A DNA stretch of 64,000 bases from an uncultured Chlorobiaceae bacterium (GCA_903820085.1 CAIJGA010000015.1:19481-83480); one strand, 5' to 3'. Positions 49,043 to 58,384 are shown, numbered from the stretch's first letter. Notes: generated by a model from the letters alone, not told the origin. Translations and numbers: made by a program.

Positions 49043-50890
49043 ATGTGCGGAATTGTCGGCTATATCGGGTGGCAGGAAGCTTCACCGTTGCTTCTCAAAG
49101 GACTGAAACGTCTTGAGTATCGGGGTTATGATTCGGCTGGACTTGCTTTGCTGGACGGCAATACTCTTACGGTCTTGAAGCAGAAAGGCAGTGTCAGCGG
49201 TCTTGAAGAGGATACGGTTGCGCTTAGAGCCTTGATGAAGGGTGCAACGGCAGGTATCGGCCATACCCGTTGGGCAACCCATGGTGAACCCAGCGACCGC
49301 AATGCCCATCCCCATATGAATGATGCAGGGGATATCGCGATCATTCATAATGGTATCATTGAAAACTATTCAGCCCTGAAGCAGGAGCTTATCTCTGAAG
49401 GATATCTGTTTATGAGCGAAACGGATTCCGAGGTTATGGTTCATCTGATTGACTGGATCTGGAAGTGCGACCCGTCGCTTGGTCTGGAATCGGCGACCCG
49501 AAACGCACTTCGTCATGTTGAGGGCGCTTACGGACTGTGCGTCATCTCGTCACGTGAACCCGATAAGATCGTTGTCGCGCGCAAAGGCAGTCCTCTGGTG
49601 ATCGGTATCGGAGAAGGGGAGTTTTTTATTGCTTCAGATGCAGCACCCATTGTTGAGCACACCAAAAAGGTTGTTTACCTTGCTGACGGGGAGCTTGCGG
49701 TGGTGACCAGGGGAGGTTATTGTGTTAAATCCATTGAAAATATTGAACAGGACAAGATTGTTACGGAGCTTGATTTTACGTTGGAAAAAATTGAAAAAGG
49801 CGGTTTTGAACACTTCATGCTCAAGGAGATCTTTGAACAGCCAGAGGTCATGCACGATGTCATGCGGGGGCGTGTGCGGCTTGATGAAGGTTCGCTACGT
49901 CTGGGCGGGATTGCAGATTACCTTGATCGTCTGAAAAAGGCAAAGCGTATTGTGATTTGTGCCTGTGGTACGAGTTGGCATGCCGCACTGATTGGGGAAC
50001 ATCTTATTGAGGAGCTTGCCCGTATTCCTGTCGAGGTTGATTATGCTTCGGAGTTCAGATACCGCAACCCTATTGTCGGTTCTGGTGATGTGGTCATTGT
50101 TATCTCCCAGTCAGGTGAAACGGCAGATACTCTTGCAGCGCTTCGTACAGCCAAGGAAAAGGGCGCACTGGTGATGGGTATCTGCAATGTTGTTGGTTCC
50201 ACCATTGCCCGCGAAACCGAGTGTGGCATGTATACCCATGCCGGGCCTGAAATCGGCGTTGCTTCGACCAAAGCGTTCACCGCCCAGGTCGTCATGCTCT
50301 ATATGCTAGCCCTGTCGCTCGGCCAGGACAGAACTCTTTCCCAGAGCGAGATTGCCCTGCATCTCAGGGAGCTTTCCGAGATGCCTGAAAAAGCGGCACG
50401 GATTCTTGAGCTTAATGACCAGATCAAGGAGATTGCAGAGCGCTTCAAGGATGCAAAAAACTTTCTCTATCTCGGACGTGGCTACAATTTCCCGGTTGCA
50501 CTTGAAGGTGCACTGAAACTCAAGGAGATCTCCTATATCCACGCGGAAGGCTATCCAGCAGCCGAAATGAAGCACGGTCCGATTGCCCTGATTGATGAGG
50601 ATATGCCGGTCATTTTTATTGCCACTCACGACAGCACCTATTCCAAGGTACTCAGCAATATCGAAGAGGTACGCAGCCGCAAGGGTCGGGTTATTGCCAT
50701 TGCCAGTGAGGGGGATACGGAGGTCAGTCGTCTGGCCGAAGAGGTCATTTATATTCCGCAGGCTTCAGGGCCGATTACGCCTCTTTTGACCGTGATCCCC
50801 TTGCAACTCCTTGCCTATCATATTGCTACGCTTCGGGGCTGCAATGTTGATCGTCCGCGAAATCTGGCTAAATCGGTCACGGTGGAGTAG
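49043..50890 (+). CDS. glmS: Glutamine--fructose-6-phosphate aminotransferase
   Basis: A 615-residue enzyme making glucosamine 6-phosphate, the first step to UDP-GlcNAc for peptidoglycan and LPS. The mature N-terminal Cys comes from MCGIVGYIG. The glutaminase domain contains HTRWATHGEPSDRNAHPH. Two SIS domains follow, with CGTSWHAALIGEHLIE, SQSGETADTLAALR and the C-terminal LAKSVTVE. No glmS ribozyme-like fold was recognised in the 108-base upstream gap. Confidence 0.98.
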   Translation: MCGIVGYIGWQEASPLLLKGLKRLEYRGYDSAGLALLDGNTLTVLKQKGSVSGLEEDTVALRALMKGATAGIGHTRWATHGEPSDRNAHPHMNDAGDIAIIHNGIIENYSALKQELISEGYLFMSETDSEVMVHLIDWIWKCDPSLGLESATRNALRHVEGAYGLCVISSREPDKIVVARKGSPLVIGIGEGEFFIASDAAPIVEHTKKVVYLADGELAVVTRGGYCVKSIENIEQDKIVTELDFTLEKIEKGGFEHFMLKEIFEQPEVMHDVMRGRVRLDEGSLRLGGIADYLDRLKKAKRIVICACGTSWHAALIGEHLIEELARIPVEVDYASEFRYRNPIVGSGDVVIVISQSGETADTLAALRTAKEKGALVMGICNVVGSTIARETECGMYTHAGPEIGVASTKAFTAQVVMLYMLALSLGQDRTLSQSEIALHLRELSEMPEKAARILELNDQIKEIAERFKDAKNFLYLGRGYNFPVALEGALKLKEISYIHAEGYPAAEMKHGPIALIDEDMPVIFIATHDSTYSKVLSNIEEVRSRKGRVIAIASEGDTEVSRLAEEVIYIPQASGPITPLLTVIPLQLLAYHIATLRGCNVDRPRNLAKSVTVE

Positions 50891-50934
50891 CCCCCCAAAA
50901 ATGTTCACGGTACAAACCTCTCATGGAATTCATG

Positions 50935-50970
50935 AAACCGGGCAAAGAAGCACAACCTTTCCCGGTTTTA
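50935..50970 (+). terminator. Probable terminator after glmS
   Basis: aaaccggg (50935-50942)/cccggttt (50961-50968) forms an 8-bp stem with an 18-base loop and a short T-rich tail, 45 bases past the glmS stop. Confidence 0.55.
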
Positions 50971-51087
50971 TGGACTTTATCCTGGATGCCTCCTTCAGGG
51001 AATTATTACGTATAATTGCTCGTTAAGTAACCGGTAAAACGGTGTTTTTCGGGGTAACGTATTTTTTCATTGCAACAAAACAATTGT

Positions 51088-52029
51088 ATGAAAGGTCATA
51101 TTATTATTACCGGAGCTACCGGCGTTATTGGCGCTGAACTTGCCATGAAACTGATTCAACGCGGAGAGAAAGTTGTTTTGTTCGCCCGTTCACCTGAGAG
51201 TGCAGCAGGGAAAATTCCTGGTGCGGCAGATTATGTTCATTGGGATTCTGATATGGATAGCGGCGACTGGACTGGTTTTGTCAATGGGGCGAAGGCTGTG
51301 ATTCATCTGGCGGGAAAGCCACTGCTTGAAAGCCGATGGAGTGATGAGCACAAGGCTGAGTGTTATAATTCGAGAATTTTTGGTACCCGCCATATGGTAG
51401 CGGCAATTGCCGGTGCACCGGAAAAGCCGGAGGTTTTTATTTCTGCTTCGGCCATCGGCTACTATGGTTCCTTTTCCAGTTGCAGTGATACGCCTGAAAT
51501 GGCTGAATCGTATCAGGAGGGCAGCGATTTTCTTGCAAAAATCTGTTTTGACTGGGAAAAAGAGGCGCTTGCAGCTGCAAAGAGTGGCGTGCGTCTGGTA
51601 TTGTTGAGAACGGGTATTGTGCTGTCGACAAAAGGCGGAATGCTGCAGAAAATGATTGCACCTTTTCGCTTTTTTCTTGGTGGACCAATTGGCTCAGGCC
51701 TTCAGTGTATTTCCTGGATTCATCTAGATGACGAGATTGCCTGCATTTTGGAAGCTCTCGATAATCCGTCCTACCGGGGCCCAATTAATGCGGTCACTGC
51801 GCAACATGTCTCCATGAAAGAGTTTGCTGCAGAGCTTGGTGCCGTGCTGGGTCGGCCATCACTGCTGACGGTGCCAAAGCAAGTCGTGCAGATCCTTATG
51901 GGCGAAGGGGGAGAGTATGCGGTGAAAGGCCAGAAAGTAAAGCCCGATTTTCTGCAGAAGCATGGCTTTGTGTTCGGTTATCCAACGCTTTCCGAAGCTC
52001 TTGAAGACTTGATCAGTAACAATAAGTAA
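51088..52029 (+). CDS. TIGR01777 family NAD(P)-dependent epimerase (YfcH/SDR39U1-like)
   Basis: A 313-residue extended short-chain dehydrogenase-like protein. The Rossmann motif ITGATGVIGAELAMKL starts the chain and AVIHLAGKPL follows. SASAIGYYGSF supplies the Ser and the Y-x-x-x-K-like region, and a DUF1731 tail is present. The reaction in bacteria is not established. The ATG at 51088 is chosen over an in-frame TTG at 51070. The ferritin-like gene follows 34 bp later on the same strand. Confidence 0.9.
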   Translation: MKGHIIITGATGVIGAELAMKLIQRGEKVVLFARSPESAAGKIPGAADYVHWDSDMDSGDWTGFVNGAKAVIHLAGKPLLESRWSDEHKAECYNSRIFGTRHMVAAIAGAPEKPEVFISASAIGYYGSFSSCSDTPEMAESYQEGSDFLAKICFDWEKEALAAAKSGVRLVLLRTGIVLSTKGGMLQKMIAPFRFFLGGPIGSGLQCISWIHLDDEIACILEALDNPSYRGPINAVTAQHVSMKEFAAELGAVLGRPSLLTVPKQVVQILMGEGGEYAVKGQKVKPDFLQKHGFVFGYPTLSEALEDLISNNK

Positions 52030-52063
52030 GCAGCTTTACAACGATTAAACCGGAGTGTATACA

Positions 52064-52561
52064 ATGGGTACAAGAGGTCGTGAAATTGTTGGGGAGCACT
52101 TGCCTCGTGTTCTTGAATTGCTCAATAAGGCTTTTGCTGATGAGTGGCTTGCCTACTACCAGTACTGGCTTGGCGCAAAAGTGGTTCAGGGACCGATGAA
52201 GGATGCGGTGATTGCCGAATTGCTGCAGCATGCGGCTGATGAGTTGCGGCACGCTGATATGGTGACAGCACGGATCATTCAGCTTGGCGGCACGCCGGTT
52301 ACCAGTCCGCTTGAGTGGTTTACCTTGTCGAACTGCGGTTATGCAGCCCCCGACGATCCCTTTGTGAAAAAGATTCTCGAGCAGAACATTGCAGGCGAGC
52401 AGTGTGCTATCAATGTTTATAACAGCATCATTGAAGAGATTGGCATGAAAGATCCGGTAACCTACAATCTTGCTGTCCAGATTCTTCAGGATGAGGTTCA
52501 GCATGAAGAGGATCTGCAGGCGCTTTTCGAGGATCTCAGTGTTTTTCTTGTCAGATCGTAA
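52064..52561 (+). CDS. Dps-like ferritin (DPSL/bacterioferritin-related)
   Basis: A 165-residue four-helix ferritin-like protein. Di-iron ligands are visible as Glu27 (DEWLAYYQYW), Glu60 and His63 (ADELRHAD), Glu112 (GEQC) and Glu144/His147 (DEVQHEED). Two cysteines, Cys91 (LSNCGY) and Cys114, flank the third helix, as in the archaeal and Bacteroides Dps-like thioferritin group. These proteins oxidise and store iron using peroxide and so protect anaerobes. A ggag 9 bases before ATG fixes the start. A good terminator follows. Confidence 0.85.
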   Translation: MGTRGREIVGEHLPRVLELLNKAFADEWLAYYQYWLGAKVVQGPMKDAVIAELLQHAADELRHADMVTARIIQLGGTPVTSPLEWFTLSNCGYAAPDDPFVKKILEQNIAGEQCAINVYNSIIEEIGMKDPVTYNLAVQILQDEVQHEEDLQALFEDLSVFLVRS

Positions 52562-52587
52562 CAGGGTTTCTCTATTTCCGAATTGTA

Positions 52588-52625
52588 AAAAAGCCAGACT
52601 GCATACACGTGCTTTCTGGCTTTTT
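52588..52625 (+). terminator. Rho-independent terminator after the ferritin-like gene
   Basis: aaaaagccaga/tctggcttttt forms an 11-bp stem around a 16-base loop with a run of five T residues, 27 bases past the stop. Confidence 0.85.
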
Positions 52626-52685
52626 CTACGTTATGGTAGAGCCAATTCTACGCCAGCGTAATAACGGTAGCTTATTTTTTGGTTT

Positions 52686-52703
52686 TAGTTAATAAAATAA
52701 CTA
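52686..52703. promoter_or_regulatory. Short inverted repeat upstream of amt
   Basis: tagtta/taacta with a 6-base AT spacer lies about 57 bases before the amt start codon, in AT-rich promoter-like DNA. It could be a regulator site. No sigma-54 element was seen. Confidence 0.3.
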
Positions 52704-52759
52704 CATATGTGTCGTTACTATTAATTATTAAGGAATCCCTAATTTCATCTGATCTTGTT

Positions 52760-54091
52760 ATGAGGAAAAGACTTTTAACAATACCGCTGTTTCTTATGGC
52801 AGCAATGTTGTTTCAGGGCACGGCTCATGCAGCAGAAGCCGTGGTTACCGATACCGGTACGACGTCGTGGATGCTGACCTCTACAGCTCTGGTTTTGCTC
52901 ATGGTTCCCGGACTGGCCATGTTTTATGGCGGGCTTGTCCGGACAAAGAATGTGATTGGCACCATGATGCACAGTTTTGGAGCTATGGTCATTATCGGGG
53001 TGCTCTGGCCGATGGTTGGCTATGCGCTGAGTTTCGGGCCGAGCGTTCTTGGCGGTTTTGCGGGATGGGACAGCAAGTACTTTATGCTGCAGGGTATTGA
53101 TGAAAGTATCATGCCCACGCATATTCCTGAATATGTGTTCGCCATGTTTCAGGGTAAATTTGCCATTATTACTCCGGCTCTTATTGCCGGTGCTTTTGCT
53201 GAACGGGTTAACTTCAAAGGGTATGCCGTATTCATTGCTCTCTGGAGTATTTTGGTCTACAGCCCGATCTGTCACTGGGTATGGGCGGCTGACGGTTTCC
53301 TTTTCAACCTTGGAGCTATGGGAGCAATTGATTTTGCCGGTGGAACCGTTGTTCATATCTCTTCAGGTGTTACAGCCCTTGTTGCTGCGCTTTATCTGGG
53401 CAAAAGGCGTGGTTATCCGAACAATGTCATTCAGCCGAACAACCTTGTCATGACCCTTATCGGTGCAGGCCTCCTGTGGGTGGGATGGTTCGGATTCAAT
53501 GCAGGCAGCGCTATTGCCAGCAATCTTGCAACAGCACGGGCGCTGACGGTTACCCAGATGGCTGCTGCGTCAGGTGCGCTCACCTGGATGATCATTGAGA
53601 TGTTCCAGCATGGCAAGGCAACCGGTCTTGGTGTAGCATCGGGAATTCTTGCCGGTCTTGTTGCCATTACTCCTGCTGCAGGTGTTGTTCAGCCTTCAGG
53701 TGCATTTGCTCTCGGCGCCCTGGCAGCCGTTTTCTGCTACAGTGCAATTCTGCTAAAGAGCAAGCTCGGTTATGATGACAGTCTTGATGCGTTTGGTGTG
53801 CATGGTGTCGGTGGTATTGTCGGAGCACTTGCCCTGGTGTTTTTTATCCGTCCTGCATGGATGGCTGAAGCTGCAGCAAAAGTCGGGGGAAGCTGGACCT
53901 TATGGCAGCAGCTTGGTGTGCAGGCTACGGCGGTGGGTGTTACCATTGTATATGCCGGTGTTGTTTCCTTTATTCTGCTTTTTCTGGTTGAAAAAACCAT
54001 CGGCCTGCGTATCGACGAAGATGATGAAATGTCCGGTCTCGATCACAGCATGCACGGTGAGCATGGATATGGCCTTATCAACCTTAATTAA
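52760..54091 (+). CDS. amt: Ammonium transporter
   Basis: A 443-residue Amt/Rh channel. A cleaved signal sequence (hydrophobic core ending at AHAAE) is followed by eleven membrane helices, as in other bacterial Amt proteins. Visible are LVLLMVPGLAMFYGGLVRTKN, the first pore histidine region in FAGGTVVHISSGV, and the second in DAFGVHGVGGIVGAL. The ATG at 52760 is used; the frame extends further upstream without coding character. glnB follows after 9 bp, the usual pairing in which PII closes the channel. Confidence 0.96.
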   Translation: MRKRLLTIPLFLMAAMLFQGTAHAAEAVVTDTGTTSWMLTSTALVLLMVPGLAMFYGGLVRTKNVIGTMMHSFGAMVIIGVLWPMVGYALSFGPSVLGGFAGWDSKYFMLQGIDESIMPTHIPEYVFAMFQGKFAIITPALIAGAFAERVNFKGYAVFIALWSILVYSPICHWVWAADGFLFNLGAMGAIDFAGGTVVHISSGVTALVAALYLGKRRGYPNNVIQPNNLVMTLIGAGLLWVGWFGFNAGSAIASNLATARALTVTQMAAASGALTWMIIEMFQHGKATGLGVASGILAGLVAITPAAGVVQPSGAFALGALAAVFCYSAILLKSKLGYDDSLDAFGVHGVGGIVGALALVFFIRPAWMAEAAAKVGGSWTLWQQLGVQATAVGVTIVYAGVVSFILLFLVEKTIGLRIDEDDEMSGLDHSMHGEHGYGLINLN

Positions 54092-54100
54092 TTCGTTGCG

Positions 54101-54442
54101 ATGAAACTGATAACAGCAATCATTCAGCCGGACAGGCTTGATCATGTGCGTGAGGCACTGATCCAGGCAGATATTACACGCATTACCGTCAGTCGCGTCA
54201 CCGGTCATGGACGCCAGGAGGATATTGAGCTTTACAGGGGGCAGAAAATTGCACCTAACCTGATTCCGAAAATCAGGCTGGACATTGCCGTCAATGATGA
54301 GTTTGTCGATATTACGGTCGATACAATCATCAATGCGGCAAGTCATGGGGCTGGTGAGATCGGTGACGGAAAGATCTTTATCTCGCCACTTGAAGAGTGC
54401 ATCCGTATCAGAACAAGGGAGCGCGGCGGCAAGGCCATTTAA
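54101..54442 (+). CDS. glnB: PII nitrogen regulatory protein, atypical T-loop
   Basis: A 113-residue PII protein that senses 2-oxoglutarate, ATP and ADP and controls the adjacent Amt. MKLITAIIQPDRLDHVREAL and the B-loop GEIGDGKIFI are standard, and Gln39 of GRQ is present. The T-loop reads ELYRGQKIAPNLIPK: Tyr45 corresponds to Tyr46 of E. coli GlnB, but the uridylylated Tyr51 position is Ile50. One residue is also missing before ELY. Control by uridylylation at the usual tyrosine is therefore not possible; ligand binding alone may suffice. Confidence 0.95.
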   Translation: MKLITAIIQPDRLDHVREALIQADITRITVSRVTGHGRQEDIELYRGQKIAPNLIPKIRLDIAVNDEFVDITVDTIINAASHGAGEIGDGKIFISPLEECIRIRTRERGGKAI

Positions 54443-54467
54443 CTTGTGATTGCCGGATGGGGAGGCG

Positions 54468-55025
54468 CTATAATGGCGGAGGCGTCAATGGCTGCTCTCT
54501 CCAACCGGGATAATAGGTATTCAGCCATGCTTCGGCTTCGCTCTCTCCAAGCCGTGCAGCTTCGCGGAAATCGGCCATACGACCGGGGAGATCGCCGGTT
54601 TTGCTTTTCGCGATGCCCCGGTGAAAAAATGCCGAAGCCATTTTCTTGTCGAGTTCAATGGCCTGTGAAAAATCGGGAATCGCTCCTGCAAAATCCCCTG
54701 TCATGTTTTTTACGACGCCCCGGCTGTAATAGCCGATACTCTTGAAAGAGGGCTCACCGATCGTTATAAGCATTGAGAAGTCATCGATCGCTTGAGGATA
54801 TTTTTTCAACTGCTGCAGTGCTATTCCCCGCATCTGGTAAGCCATGCTGAATGCGGGGTTGTTGTCAATGGCTTTTGAATACAATTTTACGGCGGTTGCA
54901 AGATCGCCCCGCAGGTGCGTTTCAAATCCCTGATCAAAAAAGCGGTTGGCAGATTCAGCCACGGCCATACTGGCAGTCAGCAACATAAGCGCTGTGACAA
55001 CAGTGATATAAAACATCCTTTTCAT
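54468..55025 (-). CDS. Exported tetratricopeptide-repeat protein
   Basis: A 185-residue protein with a signal peptide (residues 1-24, ending AVAES) and three to four TPR units, for example AVKLYSKAIDNNPAFSMAY, then PQAIDDFSMLI and AIPDFSQAIELDKKMASAF. TPRs mediate protein contacts; this one would act in the periplasm. It is convergent with glnB (25 bp between ends) and divergent from scpA. No specific partner is evident. Confidence 0.88.
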   Translation of the reverse strand: MKRMFYITVVTALMLLTASMAVAESANRFFDQGFETHLRGDLATAVKLYSKAIDNNPAFSMAYQMRGIALQQLKKYPQAIDDFSMLITIGEPSFKSIGYYSRGVVKNMTGDFAGAIPDFSQAIELDKKMASAFFHRGIAKSKTGDLPGRMADFREAARLGESEAEAWLNTYYPGWREQPLTPPPL

Positions 55026-55228
55026 ATGATACTGCAGGGGTCTAAGGAATAAAACAGAAGTAAAGCGGTATTTAGAATACTACTGCTAAATACTAATAGT
55101 TTTTGGGACTTCGAAGTTCCTTTTTTGTGTGTTGGGCATTGAGCGGGTATTCATCCCCATTATTTGCAGGTTTTCGTCTGCTTTTTCTATCTTGTTTCAA
55201 TCACTCTTGTCAACGCACCTACCCGTCA

Positions 55229-55975
55229 ATGTTCAGGATCAGCCTCGAGGAATTTGAAGGGCCGCTTGATTTGCTCCTTTTTTTTATCAGGCGCGATGAA
55301 CTGGATATTTATAATATTCCGATCTCTAAAATTACTGCTGATTTTATCGGCTATATCCATGCAGAGGAAGATCTGAACCTTGAAGTTGCGGCTGATTTTA
55401 TTTATATGGCCTCCATGCTGATGAGTATCAAGGCAAAAATGCTGCTTCCGCATCAGGCAGAGGAGGGGGGTGAAACCGATGAGTTTGATCCAAGACGTGA
55501 ACTTGTTGAGCGTCTGCTTGAATACAAGCGACTCAAGGAGGCCGCCAAAGCCTTGAATCAGCTTGCGGAAGTGCGGGAAAACCTTATGCCACGAGGTTTT
55601 TTTGAGCAGTTTGAGCCAGAAGTTATCGATGAATTTGATGAGCCTGCTAAGCGGCCAACACTGTATCATCTTATGCTGGCCTATAAATCCGTGCTTGAAC
55701 GCTTGCCTCCGCCCGTGACGCGCAATGTTATGGATGCACCGGTTACCCTGGAAGAGCAGACGGCCTTGATTCTGTCGAAACTCAAGAATCGGGTGCAAGT
55801 TTCTTTTGTTTCGGTACTTGAAGATGTTACAGAACGCATTATTCTTGTGGTGACCTTTCTTGCCGTGCTTGAGCTCTGCAAAAACGGCCGCATTGTTGTG
55901 CTGGTTAAGGATGGGCATGACGATTTCTGGATAGCCCAGAGAGTCGGGCCGTATCCCTCGATTATTAACTTCTAA
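55229..55975 (+). CDS. scpA: Segregation and condensation protein A
   Basis: A 248-residue kleisin of the bacterial SMC complex that compacts chromosomes. It starts MFRISLEEFEGPLDLLLFFI, the classic ScpA N-terminus, followed by IYNIPISKITADFI and a central ALNQL helix. The C-terminal winged-helix region contains VVTFLAVLELCKNGRI. Upstream in-frame codons to 55103 lack homology and are not used. scpB is not adjacent. The DUF1015 gene follows after 12 bp. Confidence 0.93.
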   Translation: MFRISLEEFEGPLDLLLFFIRRDELDIYNIPISKITADFIGYIHAEEDLNLEVAADFIYMASMLMSIKAKMLLPHQAEEGGETDEFDPRRELVERLLEYKRLKEAAKALNQLAEVRENLMPRGFFEQFEPEVIDEFDEPAKRPTLYHLMLAYKSVLERLPPPVTRNVMDAPVTLEEQTALILSKLKNRVQVSFVSVLEDVTERIILVVTFLAVLELCKNGRIVVLVKDGHDDFWIAQRVGPYPSIINF

Positions 55976-55987
55976 TTTTTGTTCCTT

Positions 55988-57262
55988 ATGCCCGAAATTA
56001 TACCATTCAAGGGGATCCTGTACAATCCCGACCTGCTCAAGAGCTCATCAGAGCTGATTTGTCCTCCATACGATGTTATCTCCGCTGCATTTCAGCAGCA
56101 GCTCTACGGCAGTTCACCCTACAACGCCATTCGGCTTGAACTGCCACTGGAAACTGATCCCTACAGTGCGGCAGCAGAGCGTCTTGGTGAGTGGCTGCAG
56201 GGCGGCGAACTGCAGAGCGATCCTGTTCCGGCCATTTACCCCTATTTTCAGACCTTTGAGGATACTGAAGGCCAGAGTCATACCCGGTGCGGTTTTTTTG
56301 CCGCCATGCGTTTGCACGATTTTGCGGAAAAAAAGGTGCTGCCCCATGAAAAAACCCTTTCCGGCCCAAAGGCCGACCGCCTGAACCTCTTCAGAAAAAC
56401 AAAAACCAATATCAGCGGTATTTTTGGTCTCTATGCCGATGAAAGCAAAGCCGCTGATAATGTGATGAAAGCCTTTGCAGAGGCTAATGCACCGGTTGTT
56501 GACGCCTTGTTTCAGGGGGTGAGCAATCGGATGTGGCGGATTACCGATCCTGAACTTGTAGCCCGGTTCCAGGCTACGCTGCAGGAGCGTGCGGTCTATA
56601 TTGCCGATGGTCATCACCGTTACGATACCGGAGTCAACTATCGCAATGAGCGTGCGGCGGCAAACCCCTCACATACCGGCCAGGAACCCTATAATTTTAT
56701 TCTGACCTATCTCGCAAATATCCATGATGAAGGGCTCCTTATTTTTCCGATCCACAGGCTGGTGCATAGCCTGGAGAACTTTGATGTTGTGGCTCTCAGG
56801 GCGCGTCTTGCCGATTTTTTTGCGGTTACCGAGTTAGAGAATAGAGCTGCCTTGAAAGCATTTCTTGATCGGGAGCCGTCAAACTATACCTATGGCGTGG
56901 TCTCTCCCGGTTCGATTTTTGGAATAACCCTGAAGAGCAATCCCGATACGTTGGTTGATCCCTCACGTCCAGAGGCACTGAGGAGTCTTGGCCTGGTGCT
57001 TCTGCACGATCTTATTTTCGGAAAACTGCTTGGTATTTCTCAGGATGCCATGGCAAAACAGAGCAATCTGCTCTACGTTCATGATGACCGGGAGGTATTT
57101 GAGGCTGTCGAGTCCGGCAGGGTGCAGGTTGGATTTGTGGTCAAACCGACGACGGTTGAACAGGTCTTGGCGGTATCGGAGACGGGTGAGGTTATGCCGC
57201 AGAAATCGACCTTTTTTTACCCGAAGCTGATGACCGGCATGCTTTATAACCCGCTTGACTGA
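55988..57262 (+). CDS. DUF1015 family protein
   Basis: A 424-residue cytoplasmic protein of the DUF1015 family, of unconfirmed function. Conserved segments are IIPFKGILYNPD, CPPYDVISAAFQ, YIADGHHRYDTGVNYRN (His-His-Arg near residue 207) and YVHDDREVFEAVESGRVQVG near the end. The ATG at 55988 is preferred to codons just upstream. It is packed between scpA and tsaE and is probably co-transcribed. Confidence 0.9.
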   Translation: MPEIIPFKGILYNPDLLKSSSELICPPYDVISAAFQQQLYGSSPYNAIRLELPLETDPYSAAAERLGEWLQGGELQSDPVPAIYPYFQTFEDTEGQSHTRCGFFAAMRLHDFAEKKVLPHEKTLSGPKADRLNLFRKTKTNISGIFGLYADESKAADNVMKAFAEANAPVVDALFQGVSNRMWRITDPELVARFQATLQERAVYIADGHHRYDTGVNYRNERAAANPSHTGQEPYNFILTYLANIHDEGLLIFPIHRLVHSLENFDVVALRARLADFFAVTELENRAALKAFLDREPSNYTYGVVSPGSIFGITLKSNPDTLVDPSRPEALRSLGLVLLHDLIFGKLLGISQDAMAKQSNLLYVHDDREVFEAVESGRVQVGFVVKPTTVEQVLAVSETGEVMPQKSTFFYPKLMTGMLYNPLD

Positions 57263-57269
57263 GTCCGTC

Positions 57270-57707
57270 ATGACTGAAGAGTTTCTCTCGTTATCTGCCG
57301 AAGAGACCCGGCAGTTTGCCCGAAAGTTTGCCGGAACCCTTCAGCCCGGCGATATGGTCTCGCTCTCCGGGCCGCTTGGCGCCGGCAAAACCGAGTTCAT
57401 GAGAGGGGTTACGGAGTTTTTCAACTGCGACGACCAACTCTCGAGCCCCACCTTTCCTCTCTTTAACATCTACGAGGGGACGCTTGCTGGCGAGCCGGTC
57501 ACGCTGCACCACTTCGACCTTTACCGAATCAACTCGCCCCAGGAGCTTGAAGGGATCGGCTTCGACGAATACCTCTCAAGCGGCGATTTTGCCTTTGTGG
57601 AGTGGGCTGACCGTTTTGCGGAATATACCCCGCTCTATACGGTAACGGTCACCCTTGACTATGCCGGGAACGAGAGCCGGAGCATTGTTATTAAACGAAA
57701 ACCGTGA
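57270..57707 (+). CDS. tsaE: tRNA threonylcarbamoyladenosine ATPase TsaE
   Basis: A 145-residue P-loop ATPase needed with TsaB and TsaD to make t6A at position 37 of ANN-decoding tRNAs. Walker A is GPLGAGKTEF near residue 35. The family segment HHFDLYRINSPQELEGIGFDEYL and then FVEWADRF are clear. The ATG at 57270 is preferred to a TTG at 57255 that overlaps the DUF1015 gene. Its stop overlaps the tsaB start (TGATG). Confidence 0.95.
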   Translation: MTEEFLSLSAEETRQFARKFAGTLQPGDMVSLSGPLGAGKTEFMRGVTEFFNCDDQLSSPTFPLFNIYEGTLAGEPVTLHHFDLYRINSPQELEGIGFDEYLSSGDFAFVEWADRFAEYTPLYTVTVTLDYAGNESRSIVIKRKP

Positions 57708-58384
57708 TGAATATCCTTGCCATAGAGTGCACCCATGCTGCCCTGAGCGTTGCCGTCATCAACGCAGGTGTTGTTACCGAAGCCCGGAGCGCCGACTGGA
57801 AGAAGGCTGCCGAAACGCTTGTACCGCTTATTGAGCAGGTCATGGCGGAAAGCGCTCTCGACCTCAAGCAGCTTGATTGCATCGCCATTTCATCCGGTCC
57901 CGGATCGTTTACCGCCCTGCGCATCGGCATGGCTATTGCCAAAGGGGTTGCCTACGGCCTCGGAATTCCGCTGGTTCCGGTACCCACCATGCCAGCGATG
58001 GCCGCATCAGTGAACGCCAAAACCGGCAAGGTCATGGCCGTTATTCCGTCCCGCAAAGGGGAGTATTATTATGCAGACTATCTTCCCGAAGAGCTCTCTT
58101 CAGGCGCTTGGCATGATGAGATTAACAGAGGCTCTGCGGCTGATGTTGTTGCGGCGGCGGCTTCCTCCGGGAATGGAGGAGCCGTTGTTGCGGGGCGCCA
58201 GCTTGATGAGATCATCCCGTTGCTGCCTGGTTCCGGTGCGGTTTACCGGGAAGCCGATCTTTTTTCAGCCAGCTCCCTTTTGCCCGCTGCCGAAAGGCTC
58301 TTTGCCGGGTCAGATGCCGCGGAGCTGAACGCGGTTACACCCGATTACCGACAGCTCTTTACGCCTAATTCTGGGAACGGGTGA
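57707..58384 (+). CDS. tsaB: tRNA threonylcarbamoyladenosine protein TsaB
   Basis: A 225-residue ASKHA-fold partner of TsaD in t6A synthesis. It shows MNILAIECTHAALSVAVI, the ISSGPGSFTALRIGMAIAKG signature near residue 65 and the PVPTMPAMA loop. Translation is coupled to tsaE by a one-base stop/start overlap. A short secreted-protein frame follows, possibly the broken start of another gene. Confidence 0.94.
   Translation: MNILAIECTHAALSVAVINAGVVTEARSADWKKAAETLVPLIEQVMAESALDLKQLDCIAISSGPGSFTALRIGMAIAKGVAYGLGIPLVPVPTMPAMAASVNAKTGKVMAVIPSRKGEYYYADYLPEELSSGAWHDEINRGSAADVVAAAASSGNGGAVVAGRQLDEIIPLLPGSGAVYREADLFSASSLLPAAERLFAGSDAAELNAVTPDYRQLFTPNSGNG

Noticed and set aside
52013..52504. 163-codon minus-strand frame over the ferritin-like gene
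   Set aside because: The plus frame has complete di-iron ligands and a ribosome site; the minus frame is its shadow.
55103..55228. Upstream extension of scpA with a hydrophobic segment
   Set aside because: ScpA is cytoplasmic, and the conserved N-terminus starts at 55229.
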